Positions 7,800 through 16,664 of a DNA stretch of 51,217 bases are shown here, piece after piece. The position numbers and the translations under genes are program-made. Position 1 is the first letter of the stretch; each line of letters opens with the position of its first letter. The stretch covers positions 1 through 51,217 of the forward strand of contig CACXNV010000012.1 of NCBI GenBank assembly GCA_902769185.1, read 5' to 3'. The notes under the pieces were generated by a model. That model saw only the letters and a program-made list of their open reading frames with translations, made no database searches and had not been told where the DNA came from. The stretch comes from an uncultured Erysipelotrichaceae bacterium. Lineage in GTDB: Bacteria > Bacillota_I > Bacilli_A > RFN20 > CAG-826.

Positions 7800-8763
7800 A
7801 AAGTTATTCGTTCCATTTCTATCTTCAGTTATTGGATTATCCATTGCTGGTGGATTAGGCGGAGCATTTGCGTGGTATCAATACAGTAGTCAAGTAACTA
7901 CATCCTTCATTGGTTCATCTGTTGCCGATACAAGTATTTTACAAATCGGGCATTTAGAAGAGAATCAAACAACTCATTTAGATGAGATGAAATGGGGTAG
8001 AGACTACTATCCATATCAAACTCAAAAACAAAAACTCATTCCTGTTACTTTCGGATCACTTAAGACTGTTGGCGGAAAAGCTGATAGCTTACGTGTTGAA
8101 GAAGGCAAAAATAAAGCATTTGGTTATCCAAGCGCTGGAAGCGAAGTTGATAATGACTATGATGGATGGCTACACATTGATCCAAACGATGGCTTCGTTC
8201 AATACGACATGTATCTTAGAGCCTTAGACGCTGACGGCACTCAAAAGGCATTAGATGTTTATTTATCTAATATCCTTATTGAAGCGGCTGGTGAAGCTGA
8301 AGGCGACAAAGATATCACTCAAGCAGTTAGAATTCATTTAAATGTCCAAGATGATAAAAACCGTCTTATCTCTAAGAATGAGGTTACCGATTTAGATTTA
8401 TACGGACCACTTGACTTAGATGGCGTTGATGGCCCAGACACCAAAGGTGGCTACATCGACGAAGAACAACACATCCCTGCTGGCGACGTTATTGAGTATG
8501 GTGTCCACGGAGAGACACAAACTACCGTTGAAGCTGGAGATATCGTTCAATCTGATATGACCGACCCAGATTCTGATTACAAAATCTGTACAACCAAAAT
8601 TGATGACGCAACTGTTAAAATTACCGTTACCGTTTGGCTTGAAGGTTGGGATTTATTAAAGGTTGATGCTCAAGGACATACAAGCAATATTTGGAAACCA
8701 GCTTATAGTGCTGGTGTCGATATCCGCTTAGGTATGACATTCGCAACTGTTCCTGTTAAATAA
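7786..8763 (+). CDS. SipW-dependent TasA-like secreted protein
   Basis: The protein has 325 residues. The start MKINKKLFVPF and a hydrophobic stretch lead to GGAFAWYQYSSQVTTSFIG, a signal peptide whose likely cut is after the alanine before WYQ, as in TasA-type substrates of SipW. The acidic mature domain has no membrane segment. Near the C-terminus TVTVWLEGWDLLK carries the family's WLEGWD signature. The gene overlaps the previous one by 14 bases, implying coupled translation, and an AGGAG lies about 15 bases before its ATG. It shares the motif FIGSSVADTSILQIG with the next paralogue (FVGTSVAKSLLLNIG), so these two are the closest pair in the set. Likely a subunit of the exported surface structure (inference). 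Confidence 0.8.
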   Translation: MKINKKLFVPFLSSVIGLSIAGGLGGAFAWYQYSSQVTTSFIGSSVADTSILQIGHLEENQTTHLDEMKWGRDYYPYQTQKQKLIPVTFGSLKTVGGKADSLRVEEGKNKAFGYPSAGSEVDNDYDGWLHIDPNDGFVQYDMYLRALDADGTQKALDVYLSNILIEAAGEAEGDKDITQAVRIHLNVQDDKNRLISKNEVTDLDLYGPLDLDGVDGPDTKGGYIDEEQHIPAGDVIEYGVHGETQTTVEAGDIVQSDMTDPDSDYKICTTKIDDATVKITVTVWLEGWDLLKVDAQGHTSNIWKPAYSAGVDIRLGMTFATVPVK

Positions 8764-8806
8764 GAAATAGAACAACAAGTTTAGTTATAAGAAAGGGAAG
8801 AGACTC

Positions 8807-9937
8807 GTGAAAAGAAAAGTTTCATTAGGATTGATTGCTATGACTTCGCTAGCCGGGCTAGGAATTATCGGTTCCACCGCTGGTTCTTTAGCGTGGTATG
8901 CTTATTCAAATTCTACTCGATTTTCTTTCGTTGGTACTTCTGTTGCTAAATCACTTTTATTAAACATTGGTATTGTAGATAATGCCCATGTGATTAGTGA
9001 TGAAAAACTAGAAGAATTTAAATTAGAAAGAGTGGAGGTAGACAGCAAGTCTGTTGTTTTCACTCAATCCGCAAATGGACTTGATTACCGCGTGATTGCG
9101 GAATTCTTGAAGAATTCTGGTCGCGCCTCGAACCAACTCTTCCCTTTAACTACTCGTTCTACTACTATGGATCTTGATCCAGATGATCCGTTTAACTTAT
9201 ATAAAGCCCCAAATTATGGTGAAGTTGATTTTACTTCGGCTGCTGAACCAAGTGAATTCGTGGAAATTCCATTTGCTTTTAAAGCCGACACCGTCGGAAC
9301 GATTGGGACTATTGCTCAGGATATCTGGCTCACTGATTCCTCGATTAGTGCCTCGGGACAAAATATCGATCAAGCAGTAAGAATTAATGTAAATAACGGC
9401 CAACGAAGTTTTATATTTAAACCTGCTGATAAAACAATGACAAATGGCGCTACAAATGTCGGAGGGTTACTCGATTTAGAGGGTGATGGCACCTACGACT
9501 ATGACAAACTTACGCACAAAGAGTTTTATTACGGGGAATCAAATGTCGATCCTCAAGATTATACTTGGAGTGCAGATGAATATGGTATTCCATATGATGA
9601 AGCGGATTTTGATAACGTCAATCACGTTACTAACACTTCAGGAAAATCCACATTTTATGCCAAACACAATTTTGAAGCTAAAACTATAAATTTAACCGGA
9701 GTAACTCCTTTAACTGCCGGATATCATTCTTTTGGTACAATTAAACCAATGACTGATATTAACGGTAATCACTACGAAGGCGCTACTGGCTATAAAATCG
9801 CAACTACCAGTCCTATTTCAGGAGTGGGCTATGCCACTTTTACCATTTATATTGAAGGATGGGATCATGTAGTTATTGATAAAGCTGTTGGTTATAAATT
9901 TAGTTTAGGCCTCAGATTTGAAATGAATAGACTTTAA
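8807..9937 (+). CDS. SipW-dependent TasA-like secreted protein
   Basis: The protein has 376 residues and starts at a GTG with a ribosome site (AAAGGGAAG) before it. The signal peptide runs MKRKVSLGLIAM to GSTAGSLAWYAYSNSTRFSF, matching the SipW-type pattern with a probable cut before WYA. The mature protein is polar and beta-rich and ends with FTIYIEGWDHVVID, the family signature. It is about 50 residues longer than its closest neighbour because of extra loops around residues 190-290 that are rich in Asp, Tyr and Asn. It lies 43 bases after the previous gene and 16 before the next, within the riboswitch operon. Likely a fibre or matrix component (inference). Confidence 0.8.
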   Translation: MKRKVSLGLIAMTSLAGLGIIGSTAGSLAWYAYSNSTRFSFVGTSVAKSLLLNIGIVDNAHVISDEKLEEFKLERVEVDSKSVVFTQSANGLDYRVIAEFLKNSGRASNQLFPLTTRSTTMDLDPDDPFNLYKAPNYGEVDFTSAAEPSEFVEIPFAFKADTVGTIGTIAQDIWLTDSSISASGQNIDQAVRINVNNGQRSFIFKPADKTMTNGATNVGGLLDLEGDGTYDYDKLTHKEFYYGESNVDPQDYTWSADEYGIPYDEADFDNVNHVTNTSGKSTFYAKHNFEAKTINLTGVTPLTAGYHSFGTIKPMTDINGNHYEGATGYKIATTSPISGVGYATFTIYIEGWDHVVIDKAVGYKFSLGLRFEMNRL

Positions 9938-9953
9938 TTTAAATTAAATAACC

Positions 9954-11054
9954 ATGAAAAGAAGCAAACTCATCCTATCATTTTATGTAGGAGCGATTGC
10001 TTTAAGTGCTGCCTCTTTATCCTTTTCAGTAGCGTGGTACGCGACTGCCGATAAAGCAAGAATCAATAGCATTGTAATGACGATTGATGGCGATCGTGAA
10101 TTGTTAATATCGACTCAAAAAGATGGGGACTATGTCCAACATTTAAATAATTCCGATTTATTTGATCCTGGAACTTTATCTCCAGTTACAACTGCTCACT
10201 CTGAAGAATGGCTCTCACTTAAAAGCGACACTCCAAAATTTTATGATGAAACTGTTTATAGTGAGGCTGAGGATGATTCTTTATATCGCGTAGCGACATC
10301 AGGTTATTTCTCTCAAAAGTTATATCTCCTCGCTGATGATGACTTATGGGTCACCATTAATCCAGAAGATACATATATCAAACCTAGTGAAGAGTTTAAT
10401 CGTATATACGCGCAAAAACTTTATGAGAATTATCAAGCGTATGGTACGCCTGAGCAAAAAGCCTTATCGGTTAATGAGATTATCGAGCGACTTAATACCT
10501 TAGTCAATGCGATGCGCTTCTCAATCTTAGTGAAAAGTGAAGAAGAAGACATATATGACTATGTGATTATCGATCCTAATAAAGAAGGAGAGACGATATT
10601 TGCAGGAGCGCTAGATAATAATTCAGACTTATACTTCGATTATTTCACTAAAAGTAGTGATAGTAGTCTTTACGAGCGAGTTTATGGAGATATAGGTGGA
10701 GATTTAAATGAATTAGTCTATGATGAGGCGTTACCTCAAGATTCTGAATTAATTCATGTTAATGAAGATTCAAGTGCATTTAACGCTAAACACAAAAAAG
10801 ATGTTAAAAGATTCAATTTAGAAAAAACCTTACAAAAGGGAACATTAGACATCAAAAAAGAAGAGTCTATTGAAGTGAGTGAATTTAATAAAAAAGATAA
10901 ACCATTCCACATTCCGGTTTATCGAGATGTACCTAGAGAAATTACCTTATCGATTTATATCGAAGGTTGGGATTTAGAAAGTATTAACCATAACATGGGT
11001 TCAACATTCATCTCCAACATATCATTTATGGTAGAAAGTGAGCTATTTATATGA
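9954..11054 (+). CDS. SipW-dependent TasA-like secreted protein
   Basis: The protein has 366 residues. The start MKRSKLILSFYV leads through a hydrophobic stretch to SLSFSVAWYATADKARINSI, a SipW-type signal peptide with likely cleavage before WYA. The mature domain is highly acidic and shows the family signature LSIYIEGWDLESIN near the C-terminus. A helical, Asn/Glu-rich insertion around residues 145-180 (KLYENYQAYG to NTLVNAMRF) is not seen in the paralogues and may be an interaction arm. No clear ribosome site precedes the ATG. Its TGA overlaps the ATG of the AAA+ gene (ATGA, 11051-11054), so secreted subunit and ATPase are translationally linked. Role as a surface-structure subunit is inferred. 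Confidence 0.78.
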   Translation: MKRSKLILSFYVGAIALSAASLSFSVAWYATADKARINSIVMTIDGDRELLISTQKDGDYVQHLNNSDLFDPGTLSPVTTAHSEEWLSLKSDTPKFYDETVYSEAEDDSLYRVATSGYFSQKLYLLADDDLWVTINPEDTYIKPSEEFNRIYAQKLYENYQAYGTPEQKALSVNEIIERLNTLVNAMRFSILVKSEEEDIYDYVIIDPNKEGETIFAGALDNNSDLYFDYFTKSSDSSLYERVYGDIGGDLNELVYDEALPQDSELIHVNEDSSAFNAKHKKDVKRFNLEKTLQKGTLDIKKEESIEVSEFNKKDKPFHIPVYRDVPREITLSIYIEGWDLESINHNMGSTFISNISFMVESELFI

Positions 11055-12565
11055 CCGCATATTTCGAATATTTAAGGCAAATGTTAGTGGCCTTCTTTAC
11101 AGACTTAGGAATATTCCTAAGAAAGGTTTTTGTTGACGCTTGGTACGATGTTGGTAATAACTTCTCTAATTACAACAATATTTTTAACACTCACCAACCA
11201 GAATTTGGTTTCTGGGGATGGTTCTTCTGGGTATTATTCCTCTTAGTCTTTATTGGCTTAATTGGAGCGATTCTTTTTGGCTTACATTTATTACTTAGAA
11301 AATATATTCGCTTCGTAAAGAAAGAAATCGATAAAGATGAATTAAGAAGACAAGTTGAAAGACTTAACTATGAGTTATATCAGGCTACTGAAGAAAAGAA
11401 TAAAATCCTTAATCTTAAAACAGCCTATATGGGATTAAAACCAGGTGAAGAACTTCAAGGTCCTGAAGAAATTAAAGAAGCTTTATCGAGATTCCCTAAA
11501 CTTACTGCAGTGGATTCTAACTACAAAGATAGAAATACCTCCATTATGTTTAAGGAAGGTTTATCCTTAGAAGAATTATGTAATTCCTTTAGAAATTACG
11601 CAGCCTCTAAATTAGGATTCTACTATACGATTGATGTTGTTAGACAACTCTTCGCTGGTATGGCGACCTCTAAACTTATTATCTTAGAAGGTATTTCTGG
11701 TACTGGTAAAACTTCCTTAGCCTACGCTTTAGGTAAATTCTTCTGTTTTGATAGTTCCATTATTCCTGTTCAACCATCTTGGAAAGACCGATCTGAATTA
11801 TTAGGTTACTATAACGAATTCACTAAGAAATTTAATGAAACTGAATTCTTAAAATCCTTATATATCACCACCTATAGAAAAGATATTAACGTTATTGTTC
11901 TTGACGAAATGAACTTAGCAAGAATTGAATATTACTTTGCTGAATTCTTATCCGTCATGGAAATGAAAGATAAAGAAAATTGGGTGATTGATTTAATTCC
12001 TTCTCAAGAACCTGGTGATCCAATCAATTTGCAAGAAGGTAAATTAAGAATTCCTCAAAACGTCTTATTTATTGGTACAGCGAATAACGATGATAGTACT
12101 TTCACTATTTCAGATAAAGTCTATGACCGTGCGATTAGCTTATTCTTTGATGATAAAGGCCGTCCATTTGAAGCTCAAGAACAAGAACCATTATCCATTC
12201 CTTACGCTCAACTTGAAGCATTATTTAGCGAAGCTAAGAAACAATATGAGATTTCTCAAGACATGCTCAAGAAGTTTGATGAATTAGATAACTTTGTGAT
12301 CAAAAAATTCAAACTCGCTTTTGGTAACCGTATCTTAAAGCAACTTGAAACATTTGTTCCTAACTATGTAGCCTGTGGAGGAACTGAAACTGACGCTTTT
12401 GACTTTATCTTCACTAATAAGATCTTAAAGAAATTTGAATCTTTAAATATCGCCTTCTTAAAAGAAGAATTACAAGAATTAAGTGTCTATTTAGATAAGT
12501 TATACGGTAAAGGCAAATTCCCTAAAGCCCAATCCTATATTGAATCAATGATTAAAAATAACTAA
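11051..12565 (+). CDS. Membrane-tethered McrB-type AAA+ ATPase
   Basis: The protein has 504 residues. The N-terminus has a hydrophobic segment at about 56-83 (WFFWVLFLLVFIGLIGAIL), then a coiled coil (about 92-125), then an AAA+ domain. Walker A is GISGTGKTS (214-222), Walker B with its typical McrB-like extension is VIVLDEMNLARIEYYFAE (281 on), and a sensor-like strand LFIGTANNDDS follows with arginines downstream (KVYDRAISL). McrB relatives are hexameric NTPases that remodel or translocate substrates with a partner. Here the usual DNA-binding N-terminal domain is replaced by a membrane anchor and no nuclease lies beside it. Given the neighbours (secreted fibre-like proteins and SipW) I infer a motor or chaperone for assembly or export at the membrane. 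The ATPase family is clear; the function is not established. Confidence 0.85.
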   Translation: MTAYFEYLRQMLVAFFTDLGIFLRKVFVDAWYDVGNNFSNYNNIFNTHQPEFGFWGWFFWVLFLLVFIGLIGAILFGLHLLLRKYIRFVKKEIDKDELRRQVERLNYELYQATEEKNKILNLKTAYMGLKPGEELQGPEEIKEALSRFPKLTAVDSNYKDRNTSIMFKEGLSLEELCNSFRNYAASKLGFYYTIDVVRQLFAGMATSKLIILEGISGTGKTSLAYALGKFFCFDSSIIPVQPSWKDRSELLGYYNEFTKKFNETEFLKSLYITTYRKDINVIVLDEMNLARIEYYFAEFLSVMEMKDKENWVIDLIPSQEPGDPINLQEGKLRIPQNVLFIGTANNDDSTFTISDKVYDRAISLFFDDKGRPFEAQEQEPLSIPYAQLEALFSEAKKQYEISQDMLKKFDELDNFVIKKFKLAFGNRILKQLETFVPNYVACGGTETDAFDFIFTNKILKKFESLNIAFLKEELQELSVYLDKLYGKGKFPKAQSYIESMIKNN

Positions 12566-12572
12566 TTAATTT

Positions 12573-14240
12573 ATGACCGATAAAGAACTCTTTAAATTAT
12601 ATCTAGAGAAAATGGCCTCGATTAGAGATGGTCGTTATTTAGCCATGAATCAAGAGATCTATCAAGGTCAATTTTCTTATTTAAGAATGAAATTTAAAGG
12701 GTCTTCAATATTTAACCCTGAATGGATTAGAAGAATTGAAGACTGTATGTATGAATTAGATCAAATCACTAATAATCCTAGAGAAGTCACTGCGACTGAA
12801 GGCTCAGTCATGCCAATTGAACTTGCTAAGAAGATTAACTATGAATCTGTTCAACATTTAGCGAGCCATTCTCAATTTATTAAAGAGATTAAAGATAACG
12901 GGGATGTCGTTCCTGCTAAAATCTTAGGCTTATATAATAAAGAAGAACTACATACATACGAGAATAGATTTATCGCGACTTTCATTAGAAGATTAACTTT
13001 ATTTATTGATAAGCGTTATGAGTTTATTAAAAAGACCGTTAGTCTAGATGAAAAAGAAGTGATGTATATCAAAAATAATTCCATAGTTAACGGTCAAGAA
13101 GTCGAAATTGAAACTAAGATCACTGTTAAAAGACAGTTAGAAGATGATTTAAGTATCGCTGCTAGAGATTACATCGCTCGTATTGATAAATTAAAAGAAT
13201 ATATCGGTTATTATTATAACTCTTCATTTATGAAGGAATTTAAAACCGAAAAAGATGTTAGAAGACCTATTATCTTAACTAACATCTTAAGAAAGAATCC
13301 ACTTTATAGAAAGTGTTATGAGACTTTCCTTTTCATTGAAAAATTCGATTCTCTTGGTGTCGCTTTTAAAGTTGACCGCGACTTTCAAGAATTCAGCGAA
13401 AAGGATAGACAAAACATTTCAAAGATTCTTTTAAGTAATTTACTTTTCTTAGAAAACACTGAAAATAGTGGTGTCTATAAGAAAACTAGTAGAGTCTATA
13501 AACCTAAACTTCTCGAGTCTATTGATGATGAATCATTTATGTATGACGATTTAGTTAAAGGACCAGTAGACTTTGTTAGAGCGGATGAAGCTTATATTAA
13601 TTATTTAAAAGAAATAGAACCTAGTGAACTTCCTGAACACCCTAATAAGACTGAAAAGCAATATTACGGTTATGAATATGATTTAAAAAGAAATATTAAT
13701 AAAGAATTAGACTCTATTGATTCTTTACTCGCTCGCATTAGAAGAGAAATCGCTAAATACGAAAAGAAAGTTGAAAAGGCTGTTGGTGACCGTAATTTAG
13801 AAGAGGCCAAAATCTTAGAACAATATCTCGCGGATTTAAAGGCTCAAGAAGCGGAAATTTTAGAAAAGAAAAGAAGAGAAATTATTGAAGCTGCTAAACT
13901 TGCTAGAGGTAAAGAAGAAGAGATCATAAAAGAGGTAAAAAAAGAAGAAAAACCTGCAAAAGTTGAACAAAAAGAAGAAATTTTGCTTAAAAATGATGGA
14001 ATTAATTCAGATTCCACTTGGTATGAAGTCTCTAAAGATGATGTCAAAAAAGGAGTGGTCGCTCTTCCTAAAGAAGCATTCCCAGAAGAGAATAGATTTG
14101 TGGTGATGATTCCGGGTCACGGCTTTTATGTGTCTGAAGAAAAAGGAAGCATCTTTAAAAAGGACGCTCATGTATTTGAAGATATGGATTTAGCAAAGGA
14201 AATCGCTAATAAGGTTGGCGGAAAGGTCATGAGATTATGA
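12573..14240 (+). CDS. Coiled-coil partner protein of the AAA+ ATPase (DUF2357-like)
   Basis: The protein has 555 residues, with no signal peptide or membrane segment. The segment around residues 125-155 (YNKEELHTYENRFIATFIRRL) resembles the ENRF motif of DUF2357 proteins, which often sit beside McrB-type ATPases; I make this family assignment from memory with moderate confidence. Residues about 365-475 form a long, highly charged coiled coil (many Glu/Lys, e.g. EAKILEQYLADLKAQEAEIL). A small C-terminal domain (about 485-555) follows, with VVMIPGHGFYVSEEKGSIF. No PD-(D/E)xK nuclease motif of the McrC kind was seen. It starts 7 bases after the ATPase gene without a clear ribosome site and overlaps the signal peptidase gene by ATGA. 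Likely an adaptor for the ATPase (inference). Confidence 0.6.
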   Translation: MTDKELFKLYLEKMASIRDGRYLAMNQEIYQGQFSYLRMKFKGSSIFNPEWIRRIEDCMYELDQITNNPREVTATEGSVMPIELAKKINYESVQHLASHSQFIKEIKDNGDVVPAKILGLYNKEELHTYENRFIATFIRRLTLFIDKRYEFIKKTVSLDEKEVMYIKNNSIVNGQEVEIETKITVKRQLEDDLSIAARDYIARIDKLKEYIGYYYNSSFMKEFKTEKDVRRPIILTNILRKNPLYRKCYETFLFIEKFDSLGVAFKVDRDFQEFSEKDRQNISKILLSNLLFLENTENSGVYKKTSRVYKPKLLESIDDESFMYDDLVKGPVDFVRADEAYINYLKEIEPSELPEHPNKTEKQYYGYEYDLKRNINKELDSIDSLLARIRREIAKYEKKVEKAVGDRNLEEAKILEQYLADLKAQEAEILEKKRREIIEAAKLARGKEEEIIKEVKKEEKPAKVEQKEEILLKNDGINSDSTWYEVSKDDVKKGVVALPKEAFPEENRFVVMIPGHGFYVSEEKGSIFKKDAHVFEDMDLAKEIANKVGGKVMRL

Positions 14241-15121
14241 ATGAAGAAGTCATGAATAATGTTGTGGTCGAAACCCCAACTAAGAAAAAACGCGAAAAGA
14301 AGAAAAAGAGCAAGGCAAGAAAGATTGTCGAGTGGGTACTTTTCGCAATCTTTGGTGCAATCTTCATTTTCATCTTAGCGGGCAATATCAATGGTGAAGT
14401 CCATAAAAAAGAGAATTATGGTCAATCCATTAGATTTGGTATTGGCAGCTTTGTTGTTTTAACTGATTCTATGGAACCAGAAATCCCTACTGATAGTGCC
14501 ATTATTACTTATAAACAAGATGTTGTTAATTTAGTCGCAGACTTTAACGCTGGTCAAACTATCGATTTAGCTTTTGCGGATGTATATTCTAATTATGTTC
14601 CTGTTGGTTTTGTTCCTGATGGTGAAGATTTCCAAATTGGTGTTGGAAATAGATCTTCCTATACAAATAAAGTCATGACACACCGCTTAAGAGAAATTCA
14701 TATTCGAGAAGAAGTAGAATACGGTAAAGGAAGATATATCTTTGTAGCTAGTGGTATTAATGATAAAGGTATTGCCTCTTTTAAAGGACAATATCAAACA
14801 TTTACAGAAAATGAATATTTAGGAACAGTGAAAGTCACTAATGTGTTCTTAGGAAAAGTCTTTAGATTTATTGTTTCTCCTATTGGACTCATAATTGTTT
14901 TATTAATTCCTGCAGCGTATTTAATTATTGTTTCTAGTATTGATATTTTTAAAGCCATGAAGTCTTCTGAAGCAGAGGAATCAGCTTCAGTTAACGGCGA
15001 TGTTCCTAGCGGAAATACTTTAGCCAGTGTTTCTTCTAAAGACCGCGAGAGACTTAAAAAAGAGCTTCTTGAAGAAATGATTAACAAGAAAAAGGAAGAG
15101 AAAAATGAAAAACAAGATTAG
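14237..15121 (+). CDS. sipW: SipW-type signal peptidase I
   Basis: The protein has 294 residues. A lysine-rich cytoplasmic start precedes a membrane helix (about 31-50), then the catalytic region: VVLTDSMEPEIP carries the nucleophile serine (S78) and VMTHRLREI the histidine (H149). This is the Ser-His arrangement of SipW and ER/archaeal-type signal peptidases rather than the Ser-Lys dyad of ordinary bacterial ones. A second membrane helix (about 213-235) and a charged cytoplasmic tail ending in coiled coil (RERLKKELLEEM) follow; the tail is longer than in Bacillus SipW. Its expected substrates are the TasA-like proteins encoded just upstream in the same transcript and the stand-alone one at 5790. 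It overlaps its neighbours on both sides, consistent with tight co-expression. Confidence 0.88.
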   Translation: MNEEVMNNVVVETPTKKKREKKKKSKARKIVEWVLFAIFGAIFIFILAGNINGEVHKKENYGQSIRFGIGSFVVLTDSMEPEIPTDSAIITYKQDVVNLVADFNAGQTIDLAFADVYSNYVPVGFVPDGEDFQIGVGNRSSYTNKVMTHRLREIHIREEVEYGKGRYIFVASGINDKGIASFKGQYQTFTENEYLGTVKVTNVFLGKVFRFIVSPIGLIIVLLIPAAYLIIVSSIDIFKAMKSSEAEESASVNGDVPSGNTLASVSSKDRERLKKELLEEMINKKKEEKNEKQD

Positions 15122-16664
15122 ACCATTAACTCTTTTCCGTATCATCATGTGGGCAAGTTTAGCCCTGATGATTCTTTTCCTTATTTTTGTTATTATTGCA
15201 GCCTGTACTCCATTTATCTTTAAAGATAAGCAAGTGGTTTTAATTGTTTTGTTTACTATTTTTGCAGTGGGCTTTTCTATTAGCTTTGTGGTTTCAGGAA
15301 ATATGATTGCCTCTGAAAAAAGATTTATTAAACAATTAGTTATTGAAAATACCTATACATTAGGTCACCCAACTCAGTTTTATAATTTGGACGCTTTTAA
15401 ATTAAGAGTGGACCGCTTATCTAGAAAAAGAGGATATATCAATAAAACTAGATATGTTGTGGCCTTTACTCCAACCGGACAAGATGTTTCCTCAAATAGA
15501 GGTCGAGATACGATTTTAAGATCCGTTAATTATCGCTTAACTAAATATTTAAATGATTTAATGGCGGTTTCTAATAAGAACGCGTTTGACGCTAGACAAA
15601 TCGTGTATGGTTTCTCTAGAGGTATATTCTTCTTCTGTTTATTCACTAACGATGATTCCACCGTTACTAAATTAATTAACGAGATTTCTAATGAATGCTT
15701 CCGTATGGTTAACGAAGATAAGATTAAAATCTGGGTTCAACCATTCTACGGGATAAAAAAGATGAATAAAGATGAATCCATTGTTTCTGCGATTGAAGAT
15801 GCTTTAATTGCTAGAGATCATTCAGAGAAGAACTATGAATCTTATACATTCTTTAAAGAAACCTTTATAAATGATGACTCCACTGGATCAAATCGAATTT
15901 CTAGAGCGTTAGAGAATAATGAATTTGTTCCATATTATCAACCTAAATATTCTTTAAAAGAACATCGATTTATTTCTTGCGAGGCTCTTGCTAGATGGAA
16001 TTCTCCTGAATATGGGTTAGTTGGGCCAAATAAATTTATCGAATTAGCGGAAAAAGCGGGTTTACTTAATGCGATTGATATTCGTATTTTCGAACTTGCG
16101 ATTAAAGATATCTCTGAAGGATTAAAAAGAGGTAGAGAAGTCCTTCCAGTATCTGTTAACTTCTCATTATATGAATTCTTCTCACGTAACTTCTTTGATA
16201 TTATCATGGATACTTTAAAGAAATACGAAGTACCTCCACATTATCTAGAAATTGAAATTACTGAGACTACTTCTCAAGTGAATAAATTCTTATCTTTAAC
16301 AGTTATTAAAAGATTAAAATCATTTGGTATCCGTGTCTTAATGGATGACTTTGGGGTTGGTTATTCGCAAATTGATAACATCCGTCAAATCCCATTTGAT
16401 GCGATGAAAATCGATAAATCATTTACCGATAAGATGTTAACTGATGTTAAAACTGCTTCTATTATTAAATATTTAATTGAGCTAGCTCATATTAACGATA
16501 TGGAGGCAATTATTGAAGGCGTGGAGATTAAAGAACAAGTAGAAGCCTTAAAGAAACTTAAAATTGATACAGTCCAAGGGTTCTATTATTCTAAACCTCT
16601 TCCAATTAATGAATATAATGATCTTCTTAAGAAACAAAGCGAAATGAAAGGAGCAAAAAGATGA
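15105..16664 (+). CDS. Membrane protein with degenerate GGDEF and intact EAL domain, c-di-GMP phosphodiesterase
   Basis: The protein has 519 residues. Two membrane helices (about 11-33 and 43-65) are followed by a GGDEF-like domain (about 85-250) in which the signature reads YGFSRG, so it cannot act as a cyclase, and by an EAL domain (about 270-515). EAL motifs are complete: SCEALARW (E293), VNFSLYEF, EIEITETT, LMDDFGVGYS, AMKIDKSF, IIEGVE and VQGFYYSKP. It should hydrolyse c-di-GMP. AAGGAAGAG lies before the ATG, inside the signal peptidase gene it overlaps by 17 bases. Because it lies downstream of a predicted c-di-GMP ON switch, it would lower the signal that turned its own operon on: a negative feedback arm (inference). 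The next gene overlaps by ATGA. Confidence 0.88.
   Translation: MKNKIRPLTLFRIIMWASLALMILFLIFVIIAACTPFIFKDKQVVLIVLFTIFAVGFSISFVVSGNMIASEKRFIKQLVIENTYTLGHPTQFYNLDAFKLRVDRLSRKRGYINKTRYVVAFTPTGQDVSSNRGRDTILRSVNYRLTKYLNDLMAVSNKNAFDARQIVYGFSRGIFFFCLFTNDDSTVTKLINEISNECFRMVNEDKIKIWVQPFYGIKKMNKDESIVSAIEDALIARDHSEKNYESYTFFKETFINDDSTGSNRISRALENNEFVPYYQPKYSLKEHRFISCEALARWNSPEYGLVGPNKFIELAEKAGLLNAIDIRIFELAIKDISEGLKRGREVLPVSVNFSLYEFFSRNFFDIIMDTLKKYEVPPHYLEIEITETTSQVNKFLSLTVIKRLKSFGIRVLMDDFGVGYSQIDNIRQIPFDAMKIDKSFTDKMLTDVKTASIIKYLIELAHINDMEAIIEGVEIKEQVEALKKLKIDTVQGFYYSKPLPINEYNDLLKKQSEMKGAKR

Noticed and set aside
11051-14240. McrBC-type restriction system
   Set aside because: The ATPase is McrB-like, but there is a membrane helix instead of a DNA-binding domain, no nuclease motif in the partner, no methyltransferase nearby, and the operon context is protein export.
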